From Microbacteriaceae bacterium (lineage in GTDB: Bacteria; Actinomycetota; Actinomycetes; Actinomycetales; Microbacteriaceae): a stretch of 18,899 nt of DNA. The position numbers were made by a program, and so were the translations under genes. Location of the stretch: contig JAKONM010000016.1 of assembly GCA_022701925.1 (NCBI GenBank), forward strand, positions 1 to 18,899, given 5' to 3'. The notes under the pieces are model-generated. The model saw only the letters and a program-made list of their open reading frames with translations. It had not been told where the DNA came from and did no database searches. Numbering within the stretch: position 1 is the stretch's first letter; every line of letters starts with the position of its first letter. This document shows positions 1 to 6,848 of the stretch, in pieces.

Positions 1-968
1 GCCCTGCCCAGGACGTCGACCACGTACACGAGGGACGCCCCCGCCGGCACCTGGCCGGTCGACTGCTGGCCGTAGGCCTCCGACGGCGGCAGGACCGCCA
101 GCACCTGGCTGCCGACCCGCTGGCCGATCAGGGCCGTGATCAGGCCCTTGACGTTCTGCCCCTCGGTCAGCTGCAGGACGCGCGGCGCGCCGTCGGTCCA
201 GCTGGAGTCCGCCAGCGCCCCGTTCTGCGCGTCGCCCGGCTTCCAGACGACCGCGGTGAACTGCACGACCGCGGTGTCGCCCCGGCGCAGCACGGCGCCG
301 CTGCCCGTGCGCAGGTCGGCGACCTGCAGGGTCGACGGCGGGTTCCCCTCCGGCAGCGTGATGCCGGGACGGCCGTCGGCCCCCAGCACGACGCTGGGCA
401 GGCCGCCCGCCATCACCTGCGGCACCCCGTCCGCCCGCGCCAGGTACGCCTGCCGCACGTCCACCACGGCGACGATCGAGTCGCCCGCGGAGATGGAGGC
501 GGGGCGGGACTCGGCGGGGATGCCCTGGTACGGCGGGATGACCGCTGCGAGCCGGTCGCCGACCTGCGCGCAGACCAGCGCCTTGCGCAGGCCCGGCAGC
601 GGCACATTGCCCACCACGAACCGGGCGGCCGCGGCGTCGCCCTTGTACTCGCTGGCGGTCGCGACCTCGCCGGTCGTGGCGTCCAGGAAGGTGACGTCGG
701 CCACGACCTGCTGCGCCGGCTCGATGGGCGCGCCGCTTCCGCGGATGACCGTGCTGACCTGCGTGTCCTGCACGTGCAGCGGCTTCGCGAACGACACGGT
801 CGGCGCGCTGCCGAACGCCCCCGACACGCGCACCGACTCGGACCCCAGGCCGGAGGAGGCCTCCGGCGCGCAGCCCGCGGCCGCGCCGGCCGAGCAGCCG
901 GTGAGGGCCACGGCCGTCAGCAGGGTCGCCGCGGCCGCGGCGCCGAGGCGGGAGGGGGTGGCGCGCAC
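1..968 (-). CDS. FKBP-type peptidyl-prolyl isomerase-like lipoprotein, two domains (3' end cut by the window)
   Basis: The reading frame is open from GTG at 968 to the window edge, giving 322 codons. The N-terminus has arginines, a hydrophobic run and a lipobox (LTGC, Cys25), so it is probably an exported, membrane-anchored lipoprotein. Two FKBP-like domains follow, about residues 60-170 and 215-322. The second carries the family landmarks VQFTAVVWKPG, ADSSW, LQLTEGQNVKGL, VLPPSEAYG (294-300) and the strand ASLVYVVDVL. FKBPs catalyse prolyl cis-trans isomerisation and assist folding, here outside the membrane. The active-site tryptophan of the usual GW motif is missing in both domains (KGLITAL at 274-280 in the second), so activity is uncertain. 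The gene lies 18 bp after trmI and may be co-transcribed, or use a CAGGAT box 7 nt before the GTG. Confidence 0.88.
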   Translation of the reverse strand, partial: MRATPSRLGAAAAATLLTAVALTGCSAGAAAGCAPEASSGLGSESVRVSGAFGSAPTVSFAKPLHVQDTQVSTVIRGSGAPIEPAQQVVADVTFLDATTGEVATASEYKGDAAAARFVVGNVPLPGLRKALVCAQVGDRLAAVIPPYQGIPAESRPASISAGDSIVAVVDVRQAYLARADGVPQVMAGGLPSVVLGADGRPGITLPEGNPPSTLQVADLRTGSGAVLRRGDTAVVQFTAVVWKPGDAQNGALADSSWTDGAPRVLQLTEGQNVKGLITALIGQRVGSQVLAVLPPSEAYGQQSTGQVPAGASLVYVVDVLGR

Positions 969-975
969 GGGTCCG

Positions 976-981
976 ATCCTG
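976..981 (-). promoter_or_regulatory. Possible -10 box (CAGGAT) for the FKBP lipoprotein gene
   Basis: CAGGAT lies 7 nt before the GTG at 968, so +1 would fall at 968-969 and the mRNA would be leaderless or nearly so. The same CAGGAT-plus-6 arrangement precedes the pirin gene. No -35 match is seen. It sits just past the trmI stop, so read-through from trmI is an alternative. Confidence 0.35.
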
Positions 982-986
982 CCAGA

Positions 987-1970
987 TCAGGCGCCCGTGC
1001 CGCCGGGCGCCGGGTCGCCGGTGGCGCGGGCGGCCGCGATCTGCGCCGCCTGCCGCGCGGTCTTGCGCAGGCGCTTCGGGCTCTGCTCCCGGTCGCCCAC
1101 GGCGCCCGGCGTCCACAGCTCGACGTCCTCGTCGCTGAAGGTCTTCTCCGCCTTGCGCGACGTGCGGGGCGCGACCGCGCCGTCCGCCAGCCGACGGGCC
1201 GTGACCAGGAAGCCGGTGTGGGCGACCATGCGGTGGTCGGGGCGCACCGCCAGGCCGTCGACGTGCCAGCCGCGGACCAGCGTCTCGGTCGCGAGCGGCT
1301 CGGTGAACGCGTCGGCGTCGCGCAGGGCCTCCACCGTGCGCGACAGCTGGGGCACCGTGGCGATGTAGGCGACGACCACGCCGCCCGGGGCCAGCGCGCG
1401 CTGCACGGCGGGCACGGTCTCCCACGGCGCCAGCATGTCGAGCACCACCCGGTCGTACGCGGCCGGCTCGCCCGCCGCCAGCACGTCGACCAGGTCGCCG
1501 ACGGTCAGGGACCAGCGGTCGGGCGTGGCGCCGAAGAAGCCGGCGACGTTGTCCGCGGCGACCTCCGCGAACTCGGCCCGCCGCTCCACCGAGTGCACCC
1601 GCCCGCCGTCGCCGACGGCGCGCAGCAGCCAGAGGGTCAACGCCCCGCTGCCGACTCCGGCCTCCACGACCCGGTGCCCCAGCGAGACGTCCGCGGCCGC
1701 CAGGATCTGGCCCGCGTCCTTCGGGTAGACGATCGCGGCCCCGCGGGGCATCGACATCACGTAGTCGGTGAGCAGCGGCTTCAGCGCCAGGTACTGCGTG
1801 CCGTCGGAGCCGGTGAGCACCGAGCCGTCGGGCAGGCCGATCAGCGCGTCGTGCGCCAGCGTGCCGCGGTGCGTGTGGAACACGGCGCCGGCGGCGAGCG
1901 TGATCGTGTTCTGCCGGCCCTTGTGCCCGGTCAGCTGCACGCGGTCGCCGGGGGCGAAGAGACCGGTCAC
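987..1970 (-). CDS. trmI: tRNA (adenine-58-N1)-methyltransferase TrmI
   Basis: A 327-residue protein of the TrmI/Rv2118c family, which uses S-adenosylmethionine to make m1A at position 58 in the T-loop of tRNAs. The N-terminal small domain (1-70) is followed by the characteristic YPKDAGQIL (82-90), the SAM-binding loop VEAGVGSGAL (102-111), the acidic end of the next strand (HSVERR, 126-131) and the catalytic-site LDMLAPW (177-183). The C-terminal tail is basic. The GTG at 1970 overlaps the TGA of the HAD gene in GTGA, so translation is probably coupled. In many actinobacteria trmI is followed by the proteasomal ATPase gene; here the FKBP gene follows instead. Confidence 0.93.
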   Translation of the reverse strand: MTGLFAPGDRVQLTGHKGRQNTITLAAGAVFHTHRGTLAHDALIGLPDGSVLTGSDGTQYLALKPLLTDYVMSMPRGAAIVYPKDAGQILAAADVSLGHRVVEAGVGSGALTLWLLRAVGDGGRVHSVERRAEFAEVAADNVAGFFGATPDRWSLTVGDLVDVLAAGEPAAYDRVVLDMLAPWETVPAVQRALAPGGVVVAYIATVPQLSRTVEALRDADAFTEPLATETLVRGWHVDGLAVRPDHRMVAHTGFLVTARRLADGAVAPRTSRKAEKTFSDEDVELWTPGAVGDREQSPKRLRKTARQAAQIAAARATGDPAPGGTGA

Positions 1971-2644
1971 GTCAGCGCGGGGCGCAGGTCGGCGGCCACC
2001 TGGGCCAGGTCTTCCAGGCCGCGGCCCTCCAGCGTCGTCCAGAGGCGCCAGGCGTCGCCGTCCGGCAGCACCGCGTGGTGCGGCACGCCGACGGTCGCCG
2101 CCCCCGACCCGACCGCGGAGGCGAGCCCGGGCGGGCTGTCCTCCACCGCCACGCAGTCCTCGATCGGCACGCCGAGCAGCTCGGCCGCGCGCAGGTAGGC
2201 CTCCGGGTCGGGCTTCGGCCGGCTGACGTCGTCGCCCGCGACGACCACGTCGAAGGCGCCGAAGGGCATCGCGGCGACGACCGCCTCCGCCATCGTGCGC
2301 TGCGACATGGTGACCAGCGCCGTCGGGATGCCCGCGTCGCGCACCGCGGCCAGCAGCGCCAGCGCGCCCGGCCGCCACGGGATCTGCTGCTGCAGCCGCT
2401 CCGTGACGTGCTCCGTCTGCCAGCGCACGATCTCGTCCAGCGGCAGCGCGACGCCGTGGTCCTGCAGCACGCGGGCGCCGTCGTGCAGCCCGCTGCCCAC
2501 CAGCACGCGCGCCTGCTCCGTGGTCCAGGTGCCGCCGAATCGCTCGACCAGCGCGGTCTCGGCCTCGAACCAGAACGGCTCGCTGTCGACCAGGGTGCCG
2601 TCCATGTCCCAGAGCACGGCCGCGGGCAGCTTGGGGACGGTCAC
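1967..2644 (-). CDS. HAD-superfamily hydrolase (beta-phosphoglucomutase/phosphatase-like)
   Basis: A 225-residue HAD hydrolase with all four motifs. Motif I is DMDGT (nucleophile Asp13, acid/base Asp15). Motif II is the TMS segment (112-114). Motif III is Lys144 in RPKPDP. Motif IV is VEDSPPG (Glu168-Asp169). A helical cap lies between motifs I and II (about 20-90), as in subfamily I phosphatases and phosphoglucomutases. The substrate cannot be told from sequence; small sugar phosphates are usual for the family. The GTG at 2644 is chosen because a TAGGGT box ends 6 nt upstream, which puts +1 on the start codon. It is the first gene of a HAD-trmI unit and is divergent from the PAC2 gene. An upstream HAD next to trmI is common in actinobacteria. 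Confidence 0.9.
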   Translation of the reverse strand: MTVPKLPAAVLWDMDGTLVDSEPFWFEAETALVERFGGTWTTEQARVLVGSGLHDGARVLQDHGVALPLDEIVRWQTEHVTERLQQQIPWRPGALALLAAVRDAGIPTALVTMSQRTMAEAVVAAMPFGAFDVVVAGDDVSRPKPDPEAYLRAAELLGVPIEDCVAVEDSPPGLASAVGSGAATVGVPHHAVLPDGDAWRLWTTLEGRGLEDLAQVAADLRPALT

Positions 2645-2650
2645 GCCACA

Positions 2651-2656
2651 ACCCTA
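2651..2656 (-). promoter_or_regulatory. -10 box (TAGGGT) of the HAD-trmI operon, leaderless
   Basis: TAGGGT on the minus strand fits the actinobacterial TANNNT -10 consensus. Six nucleotides separate it from the GTG at 2644, so the expected +1 is the first base of the start codon. No clear -35 is visible. Confidence 0.6.
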
Positions 2657-2701
2657 GCCACGCGCACAGCGAACACCTCCGGGCCCCCGACGGCCGCCGC
2701 C

Positions 2702-2707
2702 TAGGGT
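2702..2707 (+). promoter_or_regulatory. -10 box (TAGGGT) of the PAC2-family gene
   Basis: TAGGGT on the plus strand, pointing away from the HAD promoter. +1 would be near 2714, giving a leader of about 32 nt that holds a GGGAG Shine-Dalgarno-like stretch (2729-2733). No -35 match is evident. Confidence 0.45.
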
Positions 2708-2745
2708 GGACGGGATCGGCTGGTCGCCGGGAGCAGACGGAAGCG

Positions 2746-3681
2746 GTGCGGTTGGCGGAGACGAAGCGGTTCCAGCAGGGACGCGTCCTGGTGGTCGCGT
2801 TCGAGGGGTGGAACGACGCCGGGGAGGCGGCCACCAACGCGGTGCGCATGGTGCGCGACGCGCTGCCGCTGGAGCCCGTGCTCGACGTCGACCCCGAGCT
2901 GTACATGGACTACCAGTTCAACCGGCCGACCGTCGGCGTGGACGAGCACGGTGACAAGCAGCTGACCTGGCCGGGAGCGACGATGTACGGCCCGCGCCCC
3001 GCCGCTCCCCTGCGCGGCGTCGCGCCGGAGGCCGAGCAGGAGCCGTCGCCGCGCATCGAGCGCGACAACCTGTACGTGCTGCTGGGCGTCGAGCCGTCGC
3101 GCACCTGGCGCGGGTTCGTGGCCGAGGTGCTGGACGCCGCGCTCGTCGCGGACGTCGAGGGCATCGTCATGCTCGGCGCGATGCTGGCCGACGTGCCGCA
3201 CACGCGGCCGATCTCGACCTTCGCCTCCAGCGAGGACGCGGACGTGCGCGCCGAGCTGGACCTGGAGCGCAGCTCGTACGAGGGGCCGGTCGGCATCCTG
3301 TCGGTGCTGGCCGACGCCGCGGCGAAGGTGGGCATCCCGACCGTCTCCATCTGGGCCTCCGTGCCGCACTACGTGCACAACGCCCCCTCCCCCAAGGCGA
3401 CCCTGGCGCTGATCGAGCGCCTGGAGGCGGTGCTCGACGTCGAGGTGCCGCGCGGCGACCTGGGCGACGAGGCCGAGGCGTGGGAGAGCGGCATCGACCA
3501 GCTGGCCGGCGAGGACGAGGACATGGCGGCCTACATCGAGCAGCTGGAGAAGGCGCGCGACACCGTCGACTCCCCCGAGGCCAGCGGCGAGGCGATCGCC
3601 CGCGAGTTCGAGCGCTACCTGCGCCGCGGCGAGGGCCCCGGTCGCGGCGAGCAGCCGCCCCCCTGGCGCCCCGGGGACTAG
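2746..3681 (+). CDS. PAC2-family protein
   Basis: A 311-residue protein of the actinobacterial PAC2 (proteasome assembly chaperone 2-like) family, similar to mycobacterial Rv2125 and corynebacterial homologues. Typical features are VLVVAFEGWNDAGEAA near the N-terminus (about 14-29), YQFNRPTV (51-58), the LLGVEPSRTWRGF segment, and VSIWASVPHYVHNAPSPKA, where most family conservation lies. The C-terminal third is acidic and probably helical (WESGIDQL to FERYLRR), ending in a Pro/Gly-rich tail. Bacterial members are trimeric proteins of unknown function; a role in proteasome assembly is implied only by the family name. The GTG at 2746 is preferred because no ATG precedes the conserved N-terminus. 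It is divergent from the HAD gene, and repeat copy 1 begins 15 bp after its stop. Confidence 0.87.
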   Translation: MRLAETKRFQQGRVLVVAFEGWNDAGEAATNAVRMVRDALPLEPVLDVDPELYMDYQFNRPTVGVDEHGDKQLTWPGATMYGPRPAAPLRGVAPEAEQEPSPRIERDNLYVLLGVEPSRTWRGFVAEVLDAALVADVEGIVMLGAMLADVPHTRPISTFASSEDADVRAELDLERSSYEGPVGILSVLADAAAKVGIPTVSIWASVPHYVHNAPSPKATLALIERLEAVLDVEVPRGDLGDEAEAWESGIDQLAGEDEDMAAYIEQLEKARDTVDSPEASGEAIAREFERYLRRGEGPGRGEQPPPWRPGD

Positions 3682-3696
3682 TCCCGGCGGACAGGG

Positions 3697-3777
3697 CGTG
3701 GGTTCCGGCAGCACCTGTCGCCGAAGGCAGCCTGATCGGGCGAGTGCGGCTGCCGGAGTCCACCGATGCTGCCGGAA
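3697..3777 (+). repeat. Palindromic repeat element, copy 1 (TTCCGGCAGC ... GCTGCCGGA ... GCTGCCGGAA)
   Basis: The left arm TTCCGGCAGC is at 3703-3712, inside the 16-bp CGTGGGTTCCGGCAGC shared with copy 2. Two inverted cores follow: GCTGCCGGA at 3749-3757 and GCTGCCGGAA at 3768-3777, with starts 19 bp apart as in copy 2. The left arm can pair with either core. The element lies just after the PAC2 stop and upstream of the AbiEi/DUF559 gene. It could be a terminator, an operator or a dispersed REP-like element. Confidence 0.7.
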
Positions 3778-3874
3778 GCGACATCCCCCGCTGCGTCCGC
3801 TCCTCCCCAGGCTCGTGCACGACGCCCTCGCTGCTCTGCACGCCTGAAGTCGGAAGTGCCGTCCAGAACTGCTG

Positions 3875-3880
3875 CACGGT
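3875..3880 (+). promoter_or_regulatory. Possible -10 box (CACGGT) for the AbiEi/DUF559 gene
   Basis: CACGGT differs by one base from TACGGT and ends 8 nt before the ATG at 3889. A transcript from it would have almost no leader. No good Shine-Dalgarno sequence precedes the ATG, which favours a leaderless start. The assignment is weak. Confidence 0.3.
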
Positions 3881-3888
3881 CTCCAGTC

Positions 3889-4764
3889 ATGCGGAGGTTC
3901 TGGACGACGAAGGAGCTGCGGGAGCGCGGGAAGACCGAACGCGAGATCGCGGAGGCCGCGAGGCAGGCCGAGCTCGTCCCCGTTCGTCGGGGTGTCTGGG
4001 CACGTCCCGGCACCTCGACCCTGCTGCTGCAGGCAGTTCGCGCCGGCGGGGTCGCGACGTCGATCACCGCGGCGCGGCACCTCGGCCTGTGGACGCCTCC
4101 GGACCTGCCTCCCGATCGGCCCTACCGCTACCCGTACACCGCGGAGCAGGACCGGCTGCACGTCGCGTTCCGCCGCTCGACCACCCGCCTGCATGATCCC
4201 GACCGCCCGGGAATGCGCCTCACCCGTCGCTCGGACGTCGTGCTGCACCCCTCGGACCCGGACGTCCTCGCGGGTTCAGCCGGCTTCGGCGTCGTTCCCG
4301 CGCTCCTCCTGGTCGAGCACGCCTTCCGGTCCCTGCCTCCGGAGCGGGCGCTGGCGGTGCTCGACTCCGCACTGCACGAGCGCTACGTGCGCCCCGCCGA
4401 CCTGCACGCGCTCGCGGCCGCCCTGCCCGCCAGGTTCCGATCGGTCGTGCTGGCGGCGGACGGGCGGGCGGATTCGGGACTGGAGACGATCGCCCGTCAC
4501 CTGCTCCGCGCTGCGGGTCTGCGGGTCGAGGTGCAGCCCGTGCTCGACGGCATCGGCGAGGTGGACCTGCTGGTGGAGGGCCGCCTCGTCGTGGAGCTCG
4601 ACGGGAGGCAGTACCACGACGACGAGGAGGCCTTCGCGCGGGACCGGGCACGCGACCTCGCCGCCACCAGGCTGCGCTACCGGACGGTGCGCTTCACCTG
4701 GCGCCAGGTGCTCTTCGAGTGGCCCGCGGTCGAGGCCGCCGTCTTCGCGGCGTTGAGCACGTGA
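3889..4764 (+). CDS. AbiEi-antitoxin-like N-terminal domain fused to DUF559 (Vsr/PD-(D/E)XK-type) endonuclease-like domain
   Basis: A 291-residue protein from the ATG at 3889. Residues 1-40 (RFWTTKELRERGKTEREI ... LVPVRRGVWARP) look like the winged-helix N-terminus of AbiEi-type antitoxins. The C-terminal domain (about 195-290) resembles DUF559, a Vsr-related nuclease fold: SGLETIARHLLRAAG (Glu199), GIGEVDLLVEG (Asp226), VVELDGRQYHDD (Glu236, Asp238, His243), then a basic strand and LRYRTVRFTWRQVL. These acidic residues fit the metal site of such folds, but nuclease activity has not been shown for most DUF559 proteins. No AbiEii nucleotidyltransferase toxin gene adjoins it. The gene is framed by the two palindromic elements. 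An in-frame extension upstream to 3766 would translate through part of copy 1 and is rejected. Confidence 0.8.
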   Translation: MRRFWTTKELRERGKTEREIAEAARQAELVPVRRGVWARPGTSTLLLQAVRAGGVATSITAARHLGLWTPPDLPPDRPYRYPYTAEQDRLHVAFRRSTTRLHDPDRPGMRLTRRSDVVLHPSDPDVLAGSAGFGVVPALLLVEHAFRSLPPERALAVLDSALHERYVRPADLHALAAALPARFRSVVLAADGRADSGLETIARHLLRAAGLRVEVQPVLDGIGEVDLLVEGRLVVELDGRQYHDDEEAFARDRARDLAATRLRYRTVRFTWRQVLFEWPAVEAAVFAALST

Positions 4765-4786
4765 GCACGTCGCGTGCGGCAGCGAT

Positions 4787-4851
4787 CGTGGGTTCCGGCA
4801 GCTGAAGTCGCGGAGAAGGGCTGCCGGATCCGACGAGCGCTGCCGGAACCC
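4787..4851 (+). repeat. Palindromic repeat element, copy 2 (also a likely bidirectional terminator)
   Basis: GGGTTCCGGCAGC (4790-4802) is a perfect inverted repeat of GCTGCCGGAACCC (4839-4851). A third core, GCTGCCGGA (4820-4828), lies between them, 19 bp before the right arm. The first 16 bp equal those of copy 1. It fills the gap between the convergent AbiEi/DUF559 gene (ends 4764) and uppP (stop at 4857), so it may terminate both. Confidence 0.75.
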
Positions 4852-4856
4852 GCGGG

Positions 4857-5711
4857 TCAGGGCTGGACGACGCCCGCCAGCAGGAGGCCGATCAGCAGCA
4901 CGCCGAGCAGGATGCGGTAGGCGACGAACGGCAGGAACGAGCCGCGGTTCAGGTAGCGCAGGAAGAACGCGATGACCACCAGGCCGACGCCGAACGCGAC
5001 GACGGTGGCGACCAGGGTCTCGACGCCGCTGAACAGCTCGACGCCCGGGTCGCGCACCACCTTGACCAGCTCGAAGAGCCCGGAGCCGAAGACCGCGGGC
5101 ACCGCCAGCAGGAACGAGTAGCGGGCGGCGGCGGCGCGCGTGTAGCCCAGCAGCAGGCCGGCGCCGATGGTGCCGCCGGAGCGGGAGACGCCCGGGATCA
5201 GGGCCAGCGCCTGGGCGAAGCCGAAGATCACGCCGTCGCGGGTCGTGAGCTGCTCGAGCTCCTTGCGCTTGCGGCCGACGCGGTCCGCGATCCCGAGCAG
5301 GATGCCGAAGACGATCAGGTTGAACGCCACGATCCACAGCGAGCGGAAGGACGTCTCGATCAGGTGCTGCAGCGCGACGCCCAGGACGACGATCGGCAGC
5401 GAGCCGATGATGATCAGCCAGCCCATCCGGTAGTCGCGGTCCGTCCTCGGCACCAGCGGCTGCCCGTCGGGCCCCGCCTTCTTCGTGAGCCCCAGGAAGA
5501 AGGCCCGCACGATGCGGACGATGTCCTTCCAGAAGTAGACGAGCACCGCGGTCTCGGTGCCCAGCTGGATGATGGCGGTGAAGGCGGCGCCCGGGTCGCG
5601 GCCGTCCTCCAGGAAGATGCCGGCGATGCGCAGGTGCGCGCTCGAGCTGACCGGGATGAACTCCGTGAGTCCCTGGATCAGTCCCAGCACGATCGCTTCG
5701 ACGAGGCCCAT
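4857..5711 (-). CDS. uppP: Undecaprenyl-diphosphatase UppP (BacA)
   Basis: A 284-residue polytopic membrane protein of the BacA/UppP family. It removes one phosphate from undecaprenyl diphosphate on the outer face of the membrane, recycling the lipid carrier for peptidoglycan and other wall polymers; overproduction is known to raise bacitracin resistance. Both signature motifs are present: QGLTEFIPVSSSAH (13-26, with Glu17, Ser22-24 and His26) and PGVSRSGGT (173-181, with Arg177). Several hydrophobic helices cover the rest, and the length is normal. The ATG at 5711 is chosen because AGGAG (5722-5718) lies 6 nt upstream; the ATG at 5717 would abut that site. It is convergent with the AbiEi/DUF559 gene. 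Confidence 0.96.
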   Translation of the reverse strand: MGLVEAIVLGLIQGLTEFIPVSSSAHLRIAGIFLEDGRDPGAAFTAIIQLGTETAVLVYFWKDIVRIVRAFFLGLTKKAGPDGQPLVPRTDRDYRMGWLIIIGSLPIVVLGVALQHLIETSFRSLWIVAFNLIVFGILLGIADRVGRKRKELEQLTTRDGVIFGFAQALALIPGVSRSGGTIGAGLLLGYTRAAAARYSFLLAVPAVFGSGLFELVKVVRDPGVELFSGVETLVATVVAFGVGLVVIAFFLRYLNRGSFLPFVAYRILLGVLLIGLLLAGVVQP

Positions 5712-5741
5712 GCACATCTCCTGACGCGGCAGGAGGTCCGT

Positions 5742-5775
5742 GCTCCGCCCGCGGAAGGCTATCTGCGGGCGGAGC
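5742..5775 (-). terminator. Hairpin terminator after the pirin gene
   Basis: An 11-bp perfect stem (GCTCCGCCCGC at 5742-5752 with GCGGGCGGAGC at 5765-5775) and a 12-nt loop, located 38 bp past the pirin stop. There is no U-tract, which is common for actinobacterial terminators. Confidence 0.6.
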
Positions 5776-5813
5776 CCCCATCACGGGCCACGCGCCGACG
5801 GACCGGGTGCGGT

Positions 5814-6800
5814 TCAGGTGCGGCGGCGCGGCTTCAGCCGGACGGTCGGCAGCTCCGGCGCGGGCAGCACCTCGTCCCACTGCTCCGGGAACGCGCCGAA
5901 GCGGCCGTCGGAGGCGCCGATCCGGCCGTGCTCGTCGACCTGGCGCATCCAGTCCGCGCGGGCGGCGACCACCTCGTCGTGGTCGCGCCCCACGAAGTTC
6001 CACCACATGACCACGGGCGCGGGGAACGGCTCCCCCGCCAGGACGAGGATGCGCGCGCCCTCCGGCCCGGCGGTGACGACCAGCTCGTCGCGCCCCGGCG
6101 GCGCGGCGACCAGCTGGGAGCGCTGCGCCGCGACGCCCTCCACGTGCACGCTGCCGGTGTCGACCAGCACGCCGGTCTCGAACGCGGGGTCGACGGGCAC
6201 CCGCCACTCGAGCCCGGGCGGCAGCACCGCCTCGGCGCCGAGCAGCGGCACCGGCGCCGTCGGCGCGCCCGTCGAGCCGAGCCACTCCCCGATGAAGACC
6301 CGCACCTCCGCCCCGGCGGCCCGCACGACCCGGGGCTCGGCGTGCTCGAAGCGGCGCACGCCGGTGGCGGCGCCGTCCGGCAGCACGAACCACAGCTGCG
6401 CCCCGTGCACCACCGTGGTCGTCGGCGTCGAGAACTCGGAGTGGGCGACCCCCGCGCCGGCGGTCATCAGGTTCACCTGCCCGGGCCGCACCACGGCGCG
6501 GGCGCCGGTCGTGTCGTGGTGCTCGACCTCCCCCTCGAACAGCCAGGTGACGGTGGCGAGCCCGGTGTGCGGGTGGCCGGGCACGCGCATGCCGCCGCGC
6601 TCCGCCAGGTCGTCGGGGCCGTAGTGGTCGACGAAGCACCACGCGCCGATCAGCGAGCGGGTGCGCTGCGGCAGGGTGCGCTGCACCCGCATGGCGCGCG
6701 GCCCGCCCAGCGGCACCTCGCGGGGCAGCAGCAGCTCCGGGGGGCCGGCCGGATTCGCCGCGCAGTCGACCAGCTCGGGATCCCGCTCGGTGACGCTCAC
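5814..6800 (-). CDS. Pirin family protein (bicupin)
   Basis: A 328-residue bicupin of the pirin family. The N-terminal cupin has the metal-site motifs PGHPHTGLATVTW (74-86, His76 and His78) and GVAHSEFS (117-124, His120 and Glu122), as in YhhW and human pirin. The conserved IGAWCFVDHYGP (51-62) and NLMTAGAGVAHSE also match. The C-terminal cupin (about 215-295) shows the family's end segment EPFPAPVVMWWNFVGRDHDEV. Some bacterial pirins are quercetin dioxygenases or redox-related regulators; the role here is unknown. The GTG at 6800 is the predicted +1 of a CAGGAT -10 box. The gene stands alone between two hairpins. Confidence 0.92.
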   Translation of the reverse strand: MSVTERDPELVDCAANPAGPPELLLPREVPLGGPRAMRVQRTLPQRTRSLIGAWCFVDHYGPDDLAERGGMRVPGHPHTGLATVTWLFEGEVEHHDTTGARAVVRPGQVNLMTAGAGVAHSEFSTPTTTVVHGAQLWFVLPDGAATGVRRFEHAEPRVVRAAGAEVRVFIGEWLGSTGAPTAPVPLLGAEAVLPPGLEWRVPVDPAFETGVLVDTGSVHVEGVAAQRSQLVAAPPGRDELVVTAGPEGARILVLAGEPFPAPVVMWWNFVGRDHDEVVAARADWMRQVDEHGRIGASDGRFGAFPEQWDEVLPAPELPTVRLKPRRRT

Positions 6801-6806
6801 GCCCCG

Positions 6807-6812
6807 ATCCTG
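6807..6812 (-). promoter_or_regulatory. -10 box (CAGGAT) of the pirin gene, leaderless
   Basis: CAGGAT ends 6 nt before the GTG at 6800, putting +1 on the start codon. The M20 peptidase terminator occupies the spacer/-35 region just upstream. No -35 element is recognisable. Confidence 0.45.
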
Positions 6813-6818
6813 CCGCCT

Positions 6819-6842
6819 CTCCGCGCTTCCGAAGGCGCGGAG
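6819..6842 (-). terminator. Hairpin terminator after the M20 peptidase gene
   Basis: An 8-bp stem (CTCCGCGC at 6819-6826 with GCGCGGAG at 6835-6842) and an 8-nt loop, starting 6 bp past the M20 stop. It overlaps the presumed pirin promoter. Confidence 0.5.
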
Positions 6843-6848
6843 GGAAGG

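Noticed and set aside
3766..3888. N-terminal extension of the AbiEi/DUF559 protein
   Set aside because: It would translate part of repeat copy 1 into Ser/Ala/Arg-rich sequence ahead of a normal AbiEi-like N-terminus that begins at the ATG at 3889.
3889..4764. Complete AbiE toxin-antitoxin system
   Set aside because: No AbiEii-like toxin gene adjoins: the neighbours are a PAC2-family gene and uppP, both core genes.
5712..5717. Upstream ATG start for uppP (two extra codons)
   Set aside because: It abuts the AGGAG site with no spacer; the ATG at 5711 has the usual 6-nt distance.
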